DNA of 64,000 nt from assembly GCA_902591535.1 (NCBI GenBank), contig CACJBA010000004.1:1-64000 (forward strand). Direction: 5' to 3'. Position 1 is the stretch's first letter. Each line of letters starts with the position of its first letter. The DNA comes from an uncultured Pelagibacteraceae bacterium (GTDB lineage: Bacteria > Pseudomonadota > Alphaproteobacteria > Pelagibacterales > Pelagibacteraceae). Both the position numbers and the translations under genes were made by a program. The notes below the pieces were generated by a model. That model was given only the letters and a program-made list of their open reading frames with translations, was not told the origin of the DNA and did no database searches. This document shows, one piece after another, positions 10,355 through 20,036 of the stretch.

Positions 10355-11227
10355 ATGACAACTAATAAATTGGCAATAATTGGTGGTAGTGGTCTTTATG
10401 ATGTAGAGGAGTTTAAATCAAGAGAATTACTAGATATTGATACTCCTTGGGGAAAACCTTCAGATCAAATTTTAAAAACTAATTATAACAATAAAGAAGT
10501 TTACTTCTTACCAAGACATGGAAGAGGTCACTTTATCTCTCCATCTAATATTAACTTTAGAGCTAATATAGATGCTCTTAAACAATTAGGTGTAACAGAT
10601 ATTGTTTCAGTTTCAGCGGTCGGTTCTTTAAAAGAAGATCTACCTCCAGGAAAATTTGTAATTGTTGATCAATTTATTGATAGAACTTTTGCGAGAATTA
10701 AAACTTTTTTTGATGATGAAATTGTTGCACACGTATCTATGGCACATCCTACTTCTAATGGACTGATGAATGCGTGTGAGGATGCAATCAAAAAATCTAA
10801 AATAGATTATCAAAGAAATGGAACATACGTTGTAATGGAAGGTCCGCAATTTTCTACATTAGCAGAATCTAATTTATATAGATCTTGGAAAGCAGATGTA
10901 ATTGGAATGACTAACATGCCTGAAGCAAAACTCGCAAGAGAGGCAGAAATTAGATATGCCTCAGTTTCAATGGTTACAGATTTTGATTGTTGGCACCCAG
11001 ATTATGAAAACGTTGATGTTCAACAAGTAATAAAAGTTTTGTTAGGAAATGCTGAAAAAGCAAAAGTTATGATAAAAAATTTAATTGATAATTTTGAGGA
11101 TCATATTGATCCCAATGATCCAACAAACAATTGTTTAGATGTAGCAATTATAACGGCACCTGAGAAAAGAACTCAAAAAACAATAGATAAACTCAGGACT
11201 GTCGCTGGTAGAGTTCTCAATAAATGA
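10355..11227 (+). CDS. mtnP: S-methyl-5'-thioadenosine phosphorylase
   Basis: LAIIGGSGLYD; FLPRHGRGHFISPSNINFRANI; VVMEGPQFSTLAESNLYR; MTNMPEAKLAREAEI. Confidence 0.93.
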   Translation: MTTNKLAIIGGSGLYDVEEFKSRELLDIDTPWGKPSDQILKTNYNNKEVYFLPRHGRGHFISPSNINFRANIDALKQLGVTDIVSVSAVGSLKEDLPPGKFVIVDQFIDRTFARIKTFFDDEIVAHVSMAHPTSNGLMNACEDAIKKSKIDYQRNGTYVVMEGPQFSTLAESNLYRSWKADVIGMTNMPEAKLAREAEIRYASVSMVTDFDCWHPDYENVDVQQVIKVLLGNAEKAKVMIKNLIDNFEDHIDPNDPTNNCLDVAIITAPEKRTQKTIDKLRTVAGRVLNK

Positions 11228-12144
11228 AACAAATATTAATTTTAATTATATTTTTAATAATAAATACTAATTCATATGCAGATAAAAGATTTGAAAAAGA
11301 TTTAAAAAAACTTTCCAAATTAAATTCTTTTGTCGACAGCCAAGGTAATAATTACAAACTAGATGAAAATATTGATAAAGAAAAAACAATTATATTAATT
11401 TATACGCATGGTTCTGGTGGAAGAAAATTACAAGGATGCAAGAACAAATGGTTTCAAATACCACCAACAGTTTACCAATTAGATGGTATTAAAATTAAAG
11501 ACTTTACAATTAAAACTTATCAATTGTGTTCTGGAGCTAGAGGATGGACACAAAATGAAAATGATTTATTCTGGGATACTTATGATGCAAATAATCAAGA
11601 TATAAAAAGTGTTCTTAATCTTAAAGATAAGAATGGAGTTTTATTAATAAATAAATGGAATAGTCCTATGAAGAGGAAGGTAATAAAATTAAAAGTTGAT
11701 GAATTTAAAGAACTAGGTTTTAATAATATAATTCTTTCAGGTCATTCAGCAGGAGGATGGGACTCACTTATTCTAAAATCAAATTTTCCATCAGAAATTG
11801 ATGGGGTAATAGCATTTCATCCAGCACGTTCTGGAAAATTTGCTAAAGCCAAAAATCCTCACAATGGTTGGATAAATTGGAGAAAATATAAAATATCATT
11901 AATCAAAGTAGAAAAATTAGAAAATGTATTAGTTTTTAGTCATACAAAAGATAAATACGAAAATCCAAGAACTTCAAAATTTTTATCTGACTCAGAAAAT
12001 GTAAAATTTGTCGATGTGAGTGACACAAAATGTAAAGGCAAAATAATTTATGGTGGATATCATGGAATTACTTTAACAAAATGTTTTGCAGACGAGGATC
12101 CCAGAAGCAAAGAGATAATTAAATATTTAAATAAAATTTATTAA
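11224..12144 (+). CDS. Putative secreted alpha/beta-hydrolase-like protein
   Basis: N-terminal signal peptide (ILILIIFLIINTNSYA); IILIYTHGSGGR oxyanion-type motif; nucleophile elbow-like GHSAGGWDS; 4-bp overlap with mtnP. Confidence 0.65.
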   Translation: MKQILILIIFLIINTNSYADKRFEKDLKKLSKLNSFVDSQGNNYKLDENIDKEKTIILIYTHGSGGRKLQGCKNKWFQIPPTVYQLDGIKIKDFTIKTYQLCSGARGWTQNENDLFWDTYDANNQDIKSVLNLKDKNGVLLINKWNSPMKRKVIKLKVDEFKELGFNNIILSGHSAGGWDSLILKSNFPSEIDGVIAFHPARSGKFAKAKNPHNGWINWRKYKISLIKVEKLENVLVFSHTKDKYENPRTSKFLSDSENVKFVDVSDTKCKGKIIYGGYHGITLTKCFADEDPRSKEIIKYLNKIY

Positions 12145-12145
12145 T

Positions 12146-13219
12146 ATGAGAATAGAAGGAAAAGAATATCGAACCATATGGTACGAAGGTAAAGTAGTTA
12201 AAATAATTGATCAAACTAAACTTCCACATCGTTTCATTATTAAAGAACTTAAAACAGTAAAAGATGCTATTAATGCTATTAAAGTAATGGAAGTTAGGGG
12301 TGCTCCATTAATTGGTGGAACAGCCGCTTATGGAATCGTTTTGGCAATTCAAGAAAGAAATGATTTTGAATTTATAAAAAAAAATTCAGAAGAATTAGTT
12401 CAATCTAGACCCACTGCCATAAATCTAAAATGGGCCGTAGATCGTATGATGAAAAAATTATCTGGCATTAATAGTGACCAAATTTTAGACATAGCTTTAA
12501 ATGAAGCTAAAGAAATATGTGATGAAGATGAAAAGTTTTGTGAGAATATAGGTATTAATGGATTAAGAATAATTGAGGAAATTTATAATAAAAAAAAGGA
12601 TACTGTAAATATTTTAACTCATTGTAATGCTGGTTGGTTAGCAACCATTAATTGGGGAACAGCAACTTCACCAATTTATCATGCTCATAAAAAAGGAATT
12701 CCAGTTCATGTATGGGTTGATGAAACAAGACCAAGAAATCAAGGTGCAAATTTAACATCATACGAACTAAATGAAGAAGAAATTCCAAACACTATTATTG
12801 CTGATAATACAGGTGGAATTTTAATGCAAAGAGGTGAGGTTGATATGTGCATTGTTGGTACTGATAGAACTTTATCCAATGGAGATGTTTGTAATAAAAT
12901 TGGAACGTATCTAAAAGCTTTAGCCGCACATGACAACAATGTTCCTTTTTATGTAGCACTTCCAAGCTCAACTATTGATTGGGACATTAAAAATGCAAAA
13001 GATATTCCTATTGAGGAAAGAAACTCTGAAGAATTATCTCATGTAGAGGGAATTGATGAAAATGATGAAATTAAGAAACTTTTAATTTATCCTAGCAAAA
13101 GTAAAGCAATGAATTTAGCATTTGATGTGACACCAGCAAAATACGTTACTAATTTAATTACAGAAAAAGGAATTTGCGAAGCATCAACCGAAGGTTTAAA
13201 AAAATTATTTAATAAGTAG
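12146..13219 (+). CDS. mtnA: S-methyl-5-thioribose-1-phosphate isomerase
   Basis: MEVRGAPLIGGTAAYG; LTHCNAGWLATINWGTATSPIYHA; VDETRPRNQGANLTSYEL; GTDRTLSNGDVCNKIGTY. Confidence 0.93.
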   Translation: MRIEGKEYRTIWYEGKVVKIIDQTKLPHRFIIKELKTVKDAINAIKVMEVRGAPLIGGTAAYGIVLAIQERNDFEFIKKNSEELVQSRPTAINLKWAVDRMMKKLSGINSDQILDIALNEAKEICDEDEKFCENIGINGLRIIEEIYNKKKDTVNILTHCNAGWLATINWGTATSPIYHAHKKGIPVHVWVDETRPRNQGANLTSYELNEEEIPNTIIADNTGGILMQRGEVDMCIVGTDRTLSNGDVCNKIGTYLKALAAHDNNVPFYVALPSSTIDWDIKNAKDIPIEERNSEELSHVEGIDENDEIKKLLIYPSKSKAMNLAFDVTPAKYVTNLITEKGICEASTEGLKKLFNK

Positions 13220-13221
13220 AT

Positions 13222-14199
13222 ATGGAATCTTTAAAAATGGTTGAAGTTACTAGAAGTGGTGAAATAGAAAGTTTTCATCAAGGTGTAGCAGTATTAATTA
13301 ATTCATCAGGAAATATTTTAAAAGAGTGGGGTAATTCAGACTTAAATATTTACCCCAGATCTGCATTAAAACCAATTCAAACCCTAAATCTTTATAAAGA
13401 CGGTATAGCAGATTCTATGAGTCTCAGTGAAGAACAAATTGCAATTACCACAGCATCACATCATGCAGAAAAATTTCATAAAGAAATAATTTCTAATTGG
13501 TTAAAAAAAATTAATATTAGTGAGGAAAATCTTTCTTGTGGTCATGACTGGCCATGGAATTTAGAGGATAAATTTAGAGAAAAATTAGAGAATAAAAATA
13601 AAAGAAGAATTTATCATAATTGTTCGGGAAAACATTGCGGACACCTTGCAGTATGTAAACATAAAGATTTAACTTTAGAAAAGTACCATGAAAAAACACA
13701 TCCTTTACAAAAGGATTTAATTAAATTAATTGAGGATTTATCAGATTATAAGATAAAAAATATTGGAATTGACGGTTGTACTCTTCCAAACCCCTTGATG
13801 CCTTTAAAAAAATTTGCATTAGCAGCGTCTCGATTAACAGATGCTAAAATATTAAATGAAAATACAGATATAGCAAAAAAAATTTTCAACTCATGTGTTA
13901 ATTTTCCAGAAATAACTGGAGGTACAAATAGTGTTAATTGCATCTTAACCAAACTTTCTAAAAAAAAAATATTCTTTAAAAACGGTGCTGAAGGAGTATT
14001 TTTGGCACTAATACCTGAAATTAAATCCGCATTAGTAGTTAAAATTTTAGACGGAGCGGCAAGGGCAGCTGAAACCGCAATAGCGGGATTAATATCTGAA
14101 TTAAATATTATTGATGAAAATGAATTAGCAAAAATTAAATCTAGCGAACTAAAAAATTCTGTGGGTCAAAAAATAGGGAAGATGAAATTTGTGTTATAA
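13222..14199 (+). CDS. L-asparaginase II family protein
   Basis: VEVTRSGEIESFHQGVAVLINSSG; PRSALKPIQTL; HNCSGKHCGHLAVC; IDGCTLPNPLMPL. Confidence 0.85.
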   Translation: MESLKMVEVTRSGEIESFHQGVAVLINSSGNILKEWGNSDLNIYPRSALKPIQTLNLYKDGIADSMSLSEEQIAITTASHHAEKFHKEIISNWLKKINISEENLSCGHDWPWNLEDKFREKLENKNKRRIYHNCSGKHCGHLAVCKHKDLTLEKYHEKTHPLQKDLIKLIEDLSDYKIKNIGIDGCTLPNPLMPLKKFALAASRLTDAKILNENTDIAKKIFNSCVNFPEITGGTNSVNCILTKLSKKKIFFKNGAEGVFLALIPEIKSALVVKILDGAARAAETAIAGLISELNIIDENELAKIKSSELKNSVGQKIGKMKFVL

Positions 14200-15288
14200 T
14201 TCAGAACAAATTAACCCATCTAAAGGTTTTGGATGAAACCAGGTAGATTTTGGGGGCATAAATCTTTTTTTATCTGCAATCCTCATAACACTTGAAATAT
14301 TTGTAGGGCAAAGTTTAAAAGCTATATTAAACTTTTTAGAATTTACTAATTTTTTAAGACGATTTGAACCATTAATCCCTGAAATAAAATCAATTTTAGT
14401 AGCTTTAATTTTACTAATAATATTCTCATGAAGAATAGTAACATCTAATATTTTATTTTTTTGGATTAGCTTAAGTAAATACCACTGATTACTCATATAC
14501 ATTTCTAAAACACCTTTTTTTAAATTTTTTGAGTTATTTTTAATTTTTTTAATTTTAAAATTTTTACTGATAATACTAATAATTTTTTCGCTACTTAAAT
14601 TACTTTTTAATACTCTATTATAATCTAAAATTTTTATTTGATTATGAGGAAAAGCAATAATCATGGGAGATATTTTTTTATTACTTTTAAGCATTCCTTG
14701 TATTCTATGATGACCATCACAAATGTATATTTTGTTAATTTTTTTAATAAAATTTTTTAAAGTTTTTAAATTTTTTTCTCTATCAACAATCCATACTTGA
14801 TGATTAAATTTGTCTAATGATTTAAATGAATAAATTGGCTTTGATTTTGTAATTTTAATTAAGAAATTTTGAAGGTTATTATTGTACTTATAAGCAGTAT
14901 AAATTGGACCTACTTGCGTTGAAATATTTAATATCTGTCTCTTTCTTTCAAAAACTCTTTTTTTAAACGTTTCTTCATGGCCTAAAATATTTTTGTTGTC
15001 ATAATTATTTAAATCTATTTTACCCAGTATCCCAATTTGTTGGTGGTTTTTATCAGATATTTTGTAAATATAATAACAATCCGAAGCATCTTTAGTTATT
15101 AATTTTTTCTTCTTCATATTTGCAAAATATTTTTTAGATTGAACTAGATTTTTACTGGTTAAAATCTTCAGATAACCAAACTTTTGATAAGATTTTAAAC
15201 TATTAAAATATTTTGGATTTGGAGTTGAAATTCTACGAGCTATTTTTTGGATTGGCCGTAAAGCTTTAAATGGATTTATTAGACTCAA
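14194..15288 (-). CDS. DUF1015 family protein
   Basis: NPFKALRPIQ; GHEETFKKRVFERKRQIL; IYICDGHHRIQGM. Confidence 0.8.
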   Translation of the reverse strand: MSLINPFKALRPIQKIARRISTPNPKYFNSLKSYQKFGYLKILTSKNLVQSKKYFANMKKKKLITKDASDCYYIYKISDKNHQQIGILGKIDLNNYDNKNILGHEETFKKRVFERKRQILNISTQVGPIYTAYKYNNNLQNFLIKITKSKPIYSFKSLDKFNHQVWIVDREKNLKTLKNFIKKINKIYICDGHHRIQGMLKSNKKISPMIIAFPHNQIKILDYNRVLKSNLSSEKIISIISKNFKIKKIKNNSKNLKKGVLEMYMSNQWYLLKLIQKNKILDVTILHENIISKIKATKIDFISGINGSNRLKKLVNSKKFNIAFKLCPTNISSVMRIADKKRFMPPKSTWFHPKPLDGLICSEL

Positions 15289-15296
15289 ATTATTAA

Positions 15297-16658
15297 TTAG
15301 GCAATTTTTGGAAGGTCTTCTAATGCTTTATCCATACTTCCTTTATCAAATTTATCTTCTGCTAGATTTCCCTCAAAGTAATCTCCATATGCTTTCATAT
15401 CAAAATGACCATGACCACATAAATTAAATAATATTGTTTTTGTTTCACCATTTTTTTTACATTCTAATGCTGCATCAATTGCACCTTTAACAGCATGTGT
15501 TGCTTCTGGTGCAGGAACTATACCTTCTGTTCTTGCAAAATTTACTCCTGCTTCGAAACATTCTTTTTGACCATATGCTTTTGCTTCTAGAGCATTAATT
15601 TCTTTTAGGTGACTAACCAATGGAGCCATTCCATGATACCTTAAACCTCCTGAATGTGTAGCTGGAGGAATAAATTGGGATCCAAGTGTATGCATTTTTA
15701 CTAATGGTGTTAATTTACCAGTATCACCAAAATCATAAACATATTTTCCTTCAGTTAATGTAGGACAAGATTTAGGCTCACATGCAATAACTCTTGTTTT
15801 TTTTCCTTCTCTAAAATTTTTTCCTAAGAAAGGATTTGCTAATCCTGAAAAATTACTTCCACCACCTGTACATCCAACTAAAATGTCTGGATAATCATCT
15901 GCCATTTCCATTTGAAGTAACGCTTCATTTCCAACAATAGTTTGGTGCATTAAAACATGATTTAAAACACTTCCTAATGCATATTTTGTATCAGGATTTT
16001 TTGCAGCCATTTCAACCGCCTCTGAAATTGCTATACCTAAACTTCCTGTATTATTTGGATCTTTTGCTATTATTGCTTTACCACTATCCGTTTCATTCGA
16101 TGGACTTGCAACACATCTTGCTCCATAAGTTTGCATAACAAGTTTTCTATATGGTTTTTGTTCAAAACTTACTTTTACCATATAAACATCTAACTCAATT
16201 CCAAATAATTTACATGCAAATGCTAACGAGGTTCCCCATTGACCAGCACCAGTTTCTGTAGTTATTTTTTTTGTACCTTCTTCTTTATTATAAAATGCTT
16301 GTGCTACAGCTGTGTTAGGTTTGTGACTACCAGACGGACTAACACCCTCATATTTGTAATAAATTTTTGCTGGCGTATCTAAATGTTTTTCTAATTTTCT
16401 TGCTCTGTATAATGGCGATGGTCTCCACTGTTTATAAATTTCTCTAACTGGCTCAGGTATTTCTATTTCTCTATCCTGAGAAACTTCTTGACCAATTAAA
16501 GCCATTGGAAATAAAGGCGCTAGATCATCTGGTCCAATCGGTTTTAAAGTACCTGGATGTAGCGGAGGTTCCATAGGTTTTGGTAAATCAGCAGCAATGT
16601 TATACCAAGTCTTTGGCATTTTGCTCTCTTCTAAGAAATATTTTATTGTATCAGCCAT
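15297..16658 (-). CDS. TrpB2-type tryptophan synthase beta-like PLP enzyme
   Basis: YYKYEGVSPSGSHKPNTAVAQAFYNKEEG; TETGAGQWGTSLAFACKLFG; VGCTGGGSNFSG. Confidence 0.9.
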   Translation of the reverse strand: MADTIKYFLEESKMPKTWYNIAADLPKPMEPPLHPGTLKPIGPDDLAPLFPMALIGQEVSQDREIEIPEPVREIYKQWRPSPLYRARKLEKHLDTPAKIYYKYEGVSPSGSHKPNTAVAQAFYNKEEGTKKITTETGAGQWGTSLAFACKLFGIELDVYMVKVSFEQKPYRKLVMQTYGARCVASPSNETDSGKAIIAKDPNNTGSLGIAISEAVEMAAKNPDTKYALGSVLNHVLMHQTIVGNEALLQMEMADDYPDILVGCTGGGSNFSGLANPFLGKNFREGKKTRVIACEPKSCPTLTEGKYVYDFGDTGKLTPLVKMHTLGSQFIPPATHSGGLRYHGMAPLVSHLKEINALEAKAYGQKECFEAGVNFARTEGIVPAPEATHAVKGAIDAALECKKNGETKTILFNLCGHGHFDMKAYGDYFEGNLAEDKFDKGSMDKALEDLPKIA

Positions 16659-16702
16659 TTTAAATTTTCTATAGTCTCATCTTAAATTAAGTTAAAATCA
16701 AG

Positions 16703-17344
16703 ATGTTTTTAATGAGCAAAATAAAGGCTGAAATAATCAAATATTCAAAAATGCTTAATAGCACAAAGTTATCTGCTCTTAGGTCTGGAAATATATCTGT
16801 CAGATATAAGGATGGTTTTTTTATTACACCATCTGGAAAAAAATATTCTTCCTTAAAAAATAAAGATATTGTTTTTGTGTCCTTAGAAGGAAGATTTAAT
16901 AAAGAAAAAGGTATTCCATCCTCAGAATGGCGATTTCATCAAGATATTTACAAGAATAAAAAAGACGCTGAAGCAATTGTTCATGCTCATTCAATAAATG
17001 CAACAGCAGTTTCTACCCACAAGAGAGGAATTCCAGCATTTCATTATATGGTAGCTATGGCAGGAGGGCATGACATCAAATGTGCAAAATATGCAACTTT
17101 TGGAACCAGAGATTTATCAAAAAATATTTTGAAAGCATTAAAAGGTCGTAAAGCTTGTTTAATTTCAAATCACGGACAGATTGCATTTGAAACAAATTTA
17201 TCAAAAGCTTTTGAATTAGCCGAAGAGGTTGAAAATCTATCACTTCAGTATATAACGAGCCTTAAACTGGGTAAGCCTAAGATTCTTTCAGTTAAAGAAA
17301 TGAAAAAAGTTTTATCCAAGGCAAAGAATTATAAAAAAGGATAA
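16703..17344 (+). CDS. Class II aldolase/adducin family protein (fuculose-phosphate aldolase/Ald2/MtnB superfamily)
   Basis: SGNISVR..FFITPSG; PSSEWRFHQDIY; IVHAHSINATAVS; SNHGQIAFE zinc-site pattern. Confidence 0.85.
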   Translation: MFLMSKIKAEIIKYSKMLNSTKLSALRSGNISVRYKDGFFITPSGKKYSSLKNKDIVFVSLEGRFNKEKGIPSSEWRFHQDIYKNKKDAEAIVHAHSINATAVSTHKRGIPAFHYMVAMAGGHDIKCAKYATFGTRDLSKNILKALKGRKACLISNHGQIAFETNLSKAFELAEEVENLSLQYITSLKLGKPKILSVKEMKKVLSKAKNYKKG

Positions 17345-17347
17345 CTA

Positions 17348-18388
17348 ATGACTAAAGTTGGAGAGCATATAACTCTAGACATTATCGGCACCACAAAAGA
17401 ATACGATCCATCTGTATTTGAAAAAGTAATTCATGAAATTGCAAAAGCCGCAAAAGTAACAATTCTAAATATATCAAAATATAAATTTGAACCTCAAGGA
17501 TTTACAATATTGGCATTGTTGGCCGAAAGTCATATTAGTTTTCATACATTTCCAGAAAAAGGAATTATTAGTTTTGATTTTTTTACATGTGGAAAAATAA
17601 GTCCTTCAGTTGCGATTGATATTATAAAAAAAGAATTTGAACATAAAAGAATAGTCAAAAAAGAATTTAATAGAGATACAAAATCTTTGTATCACGATAT
17701 TTATAGCTCACCAGGACTACAAAAGTCTTATGTTGTAAATGATGTATTAGAGGATTTTAAATCTAAAGTTGGTCAGCATATTGAAATTTTAGATTTAGAA
17801 CAGTTTGGAAAATCTTTATTTATTGATGGTGAAATTCAAGTTGCAGCAACAGACGAACATTTATATAGCTCAACATTTGTAGGCTCTGGTTTAAATTTAA
17901 ATCAAGATAATGATAGAGCTGCTATTATTGGTGGTGGTGATGGTGGAGTAGCAAGAGAGTGTATTTCTAAAAAATTTAATTTTATTGATTGGTATGAGCT
18001 TGATCCAGAAGTAGTAGATGTTTGTAATAAACATCTTGGTGATATTGGAAAGAAAGCAACTGAAAAAAATTCAGTTAAATGTGTTTGGGGCGATGCATTT
18101 GAAAGTATTAAATCAGTAAGTGATGACAGTTATGATCACATTTTTGTTGATCTAAATGATGATCAGTTCTGTATAGATCTAGCAGCTAAAAATATGGACT
18201 CCCTTGTTAGAATTTTAAAACCAAAAGGTGTTATAACAGCCCAAGTAGGAAGTCAGGACAAAAAACCACATCAGGTTGAAAATTGGCTTAATGTTTTTAA
18301 CCAAAACTTTGGTAACGCAAAATTATCGAGAGTTTACATACCAAGTTTTGATTGTTCTTGGAATTTCTCTTCATCAATAAATCATTAA
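17348..18388 (+). CDS. Fused S-adenosylmethionine decarboxylase (SpeD) - spermidine synthase (SpeE) protein
   Basis: N-terminal SpeD motif LLAESHISFHTFPEKGIISFDFFTCG; C-terminal SpeE motifs QVAATDEHLYSSTFVG, AAIIGGGDGGVARE, IFVDLNDD. Confidence 0.92.
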   Translation: MTKVGEHITLDIIGTTKEYDPSVFEKVIHEIAKAAKVTILNISKYKFEPQGFTILALLAESHISFHTFPEKGIISFDFFTCGKISPSVAIDIIKKEFEHKRIVKKEFNRDTKSLYHDIYSSPGLQKSYVVNDVLEDFKSKVGQHIEILDLEQFGKSLFIDGEIQVAATDEHLYSSTFVGSGLNLNQDNDRAAIIGGGDGGVARECISKKFNFIDWYELDPEVVDVCNKHLGDIGKKATEKNSVKCVWGDAFESIKSVSDDSYDHIFVDLNDDQFCIDLAAKNMDSLVRILKPKGVITAQVGSQDKKPHQVENWLNVFNQNFGNAKLSRVYIPSFDCSWNFSSSINH

Positions 18389-18447
18389 TTTTTCTTTTTT
18401 ATTATTTAAAATTGTGAAATAATTGTCTCTTATTTAAGGAGATAATA

Positions 18448-19299
18448 ATGAATATATTTAAAAAAACTATTTTAACTGTTCTTGCTTCTTTATTAGTCAT
18501 TGGAAATGTTTACGCTGACAAAATAAGAATTGGAACTGAAGGCGCTTACCCTCCGTGGAATTCAAAAGATGCTTCAGGCAATCTAATTGGTTTTGAGGTT
18601 GAGCTTGCTCAAGAACTTTGTGCAATTATGAAACATGAATGTACTATTGTTGAACAAGATTGGGATGGAATGATTCCTGCTTTATTAATGAGAAAGTTTG
18701 ATGCAATTATGGCTGGAATGTCTATTACTGCTGAGAGACAAAAAACTATTACTTTTTCACAAGGTTATGCAACTGAACCAGCTACCCTTGCTGTAATGAA
18801 GGGATCAAGTCTTGAAGGTATGGATACTCCTGCCGCAATAAATTTAGACAGAAGTTCTTCAGATGTTAAAAAAGCACTAAAAACAATTACAGCTTCATTA
18901 TCTGGTAAAACTGTTTGTACTCAAACAGGAACAATTCACCAAAATTTTTTAGAGTCTGGTGATGTAGGAAGTGTAAATGTTAGAACTTACAAAACTCAAG
19001 ATGAAGTAAACTTGGATCTATCATCTGGAAGATGTGATGTAGCGTTAGCTGCTAAAGCTTCATTTATAGATTATGCAGAGGCATCTGGAAAAGCAGTTGT
19101 TACCGTAGGACCTAATTTATCTGGTGGTGCTTTTGGTGGTGGTGTTGGCGTTGGTATTAGACAAGGTGGAGATGATGCGATCGGTAAAAGAGATGCCAAA
19201 CTTCTAAAAGACTTTAATAAAGCAATTGATAAAGCTAGAAAAAAAGGAATTATTAGTAAACTAGCTATCAAATGGTTTAAAGACGACGTTTCTATGTAA
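18448..19299 (+). CDS. Amino-acid/opine (PAAT-type) ABC transporter substrate-binding protein
   Basis: Signal peptide; IRIGTEGAYPPWNSKDASGNLIGFEVELAQELC; DWDGMIPALLMRKFDAIMAGMSITAERQK. Confidence 0.92.
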   Translation: MNIFKKTILTVLASLLVIGNVYADKIRIGTEGAYPPWNSKDASGNLIGFEVELAQELCAIMKHECTIVEQDWDGMIPALLMRKFDAIMAGMSITAERQKTITFSQGYATEPATLAVMKGSSLEGMDTPAAINLDRSSSDVKKALKTITASLSGKTVCTQTGTIHQNFLESGDVGSVNVRTYKTQDEVNLDLSSGRCDVALAAKASFIDYAEASGKAVVTVGPNLSGGAFGGGVGVGIRQGGDDAIGKRDAKLLKDFNKAIDKARKKGIISKLAIKWFKDDVSM

Positions 19300-19311
19300 T
19301 ATATTTCAGAT

Positions 19312-19338
19312 TTGGCGACTATAATATATAGTCGCCAA
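19312..19338 (+). promoter_or_regulatory. Perfect 12-bp intergenic stem-loop between binding-protein and permease genes
   Basis: TTGGCGACTATA-ATA-TATAGTCGCCAA; no U-tract; ends 5 nt before the permease ATG. Confidence 0.85.
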
Positions 19339-19343
19339 TCTAT

Positions 19344-20036
19344 ATGGAGCTTCTAGCATTTGGCAAATCAGGTTGGGGTGACGAATTATTTTATGCCACC
19401 TTAATGACTATAGCTGTATCAGTTACAGCAATGTTTATTGGATTTTTTTTTGCATTAATATTTACACCTCTCAAATTATCAAAACATAAATTTTTAAATT
19501 TAATTGGAAACTTTTATACAACAGTAATTAGAGGTGTTCCTGAACTTTTGGTAATTTATCTCTTCTTTTTTGGAGGAAGTGGTGCAATTATGTATGTTGC
19601 GTCAATTTTTGGTTATTACGAATATATTGAAATTAACGCATTCATAACAGGAGCAGTTGCAATTGGAATAATTTCGGGTGCTTATTCAACAGAAGTTTTC
19701 AGAGGTGCAATTCAATCAATAGACAAAGGTCAGTTTGAAGCTGCTAAGGTTTTAGGTGTAAATAAATTTGTACAATTTTATAAAATAATTCTACCTCAAA
19801 TGTTAAGATTAGCTATTCCAAATTTGAGCAATGTTTGGCAAATAACATTAAAAGATACTTCCCTTATTTCAGTTACAGGATTAGTTGAAATAATGAGACA
19901 ATCATATATTGCAGCAGGATCTACAAGAGATCCTTTGTTTTTTTATTCATTTGCAGCTGTTCTTTATTTGTTACTTACTTACGTGAGTATGAAACTAATT
20001 AATAAATTAGAAGCCAGGTATAGCAGGGGGTATTAA
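19344..20036 (+). CDS. Amino-acid ABC transporter permease (HisQ-like)
   Basis: TVIRGVPELLVIYLFFFG; AIQSIDKGQFEAAKVLGVNKFVQFYKIILPQMLRLAIPNLSN. Confidence 0.92.
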   Translation: MELLAFGKSGWGDELFYATLMTIAVSVTAMFIGFFFALIFTPLKLSKHKFLNLIGNFYTTVIRGVPELLVIYLFFFGGSGAIMYVASIFGYYEYIEINAFITGAVAIGIISGAYSTEVFRGAIQSIDKGQFEAAKVLGVNKFVQFYKIILPQMLRLAIPNLSNVWQITLKDTSLISVTGLVEIMRQSYIAAGSTRDPLFFYSFAAVLYLLLTYVSMKLINKLEARYSRGY

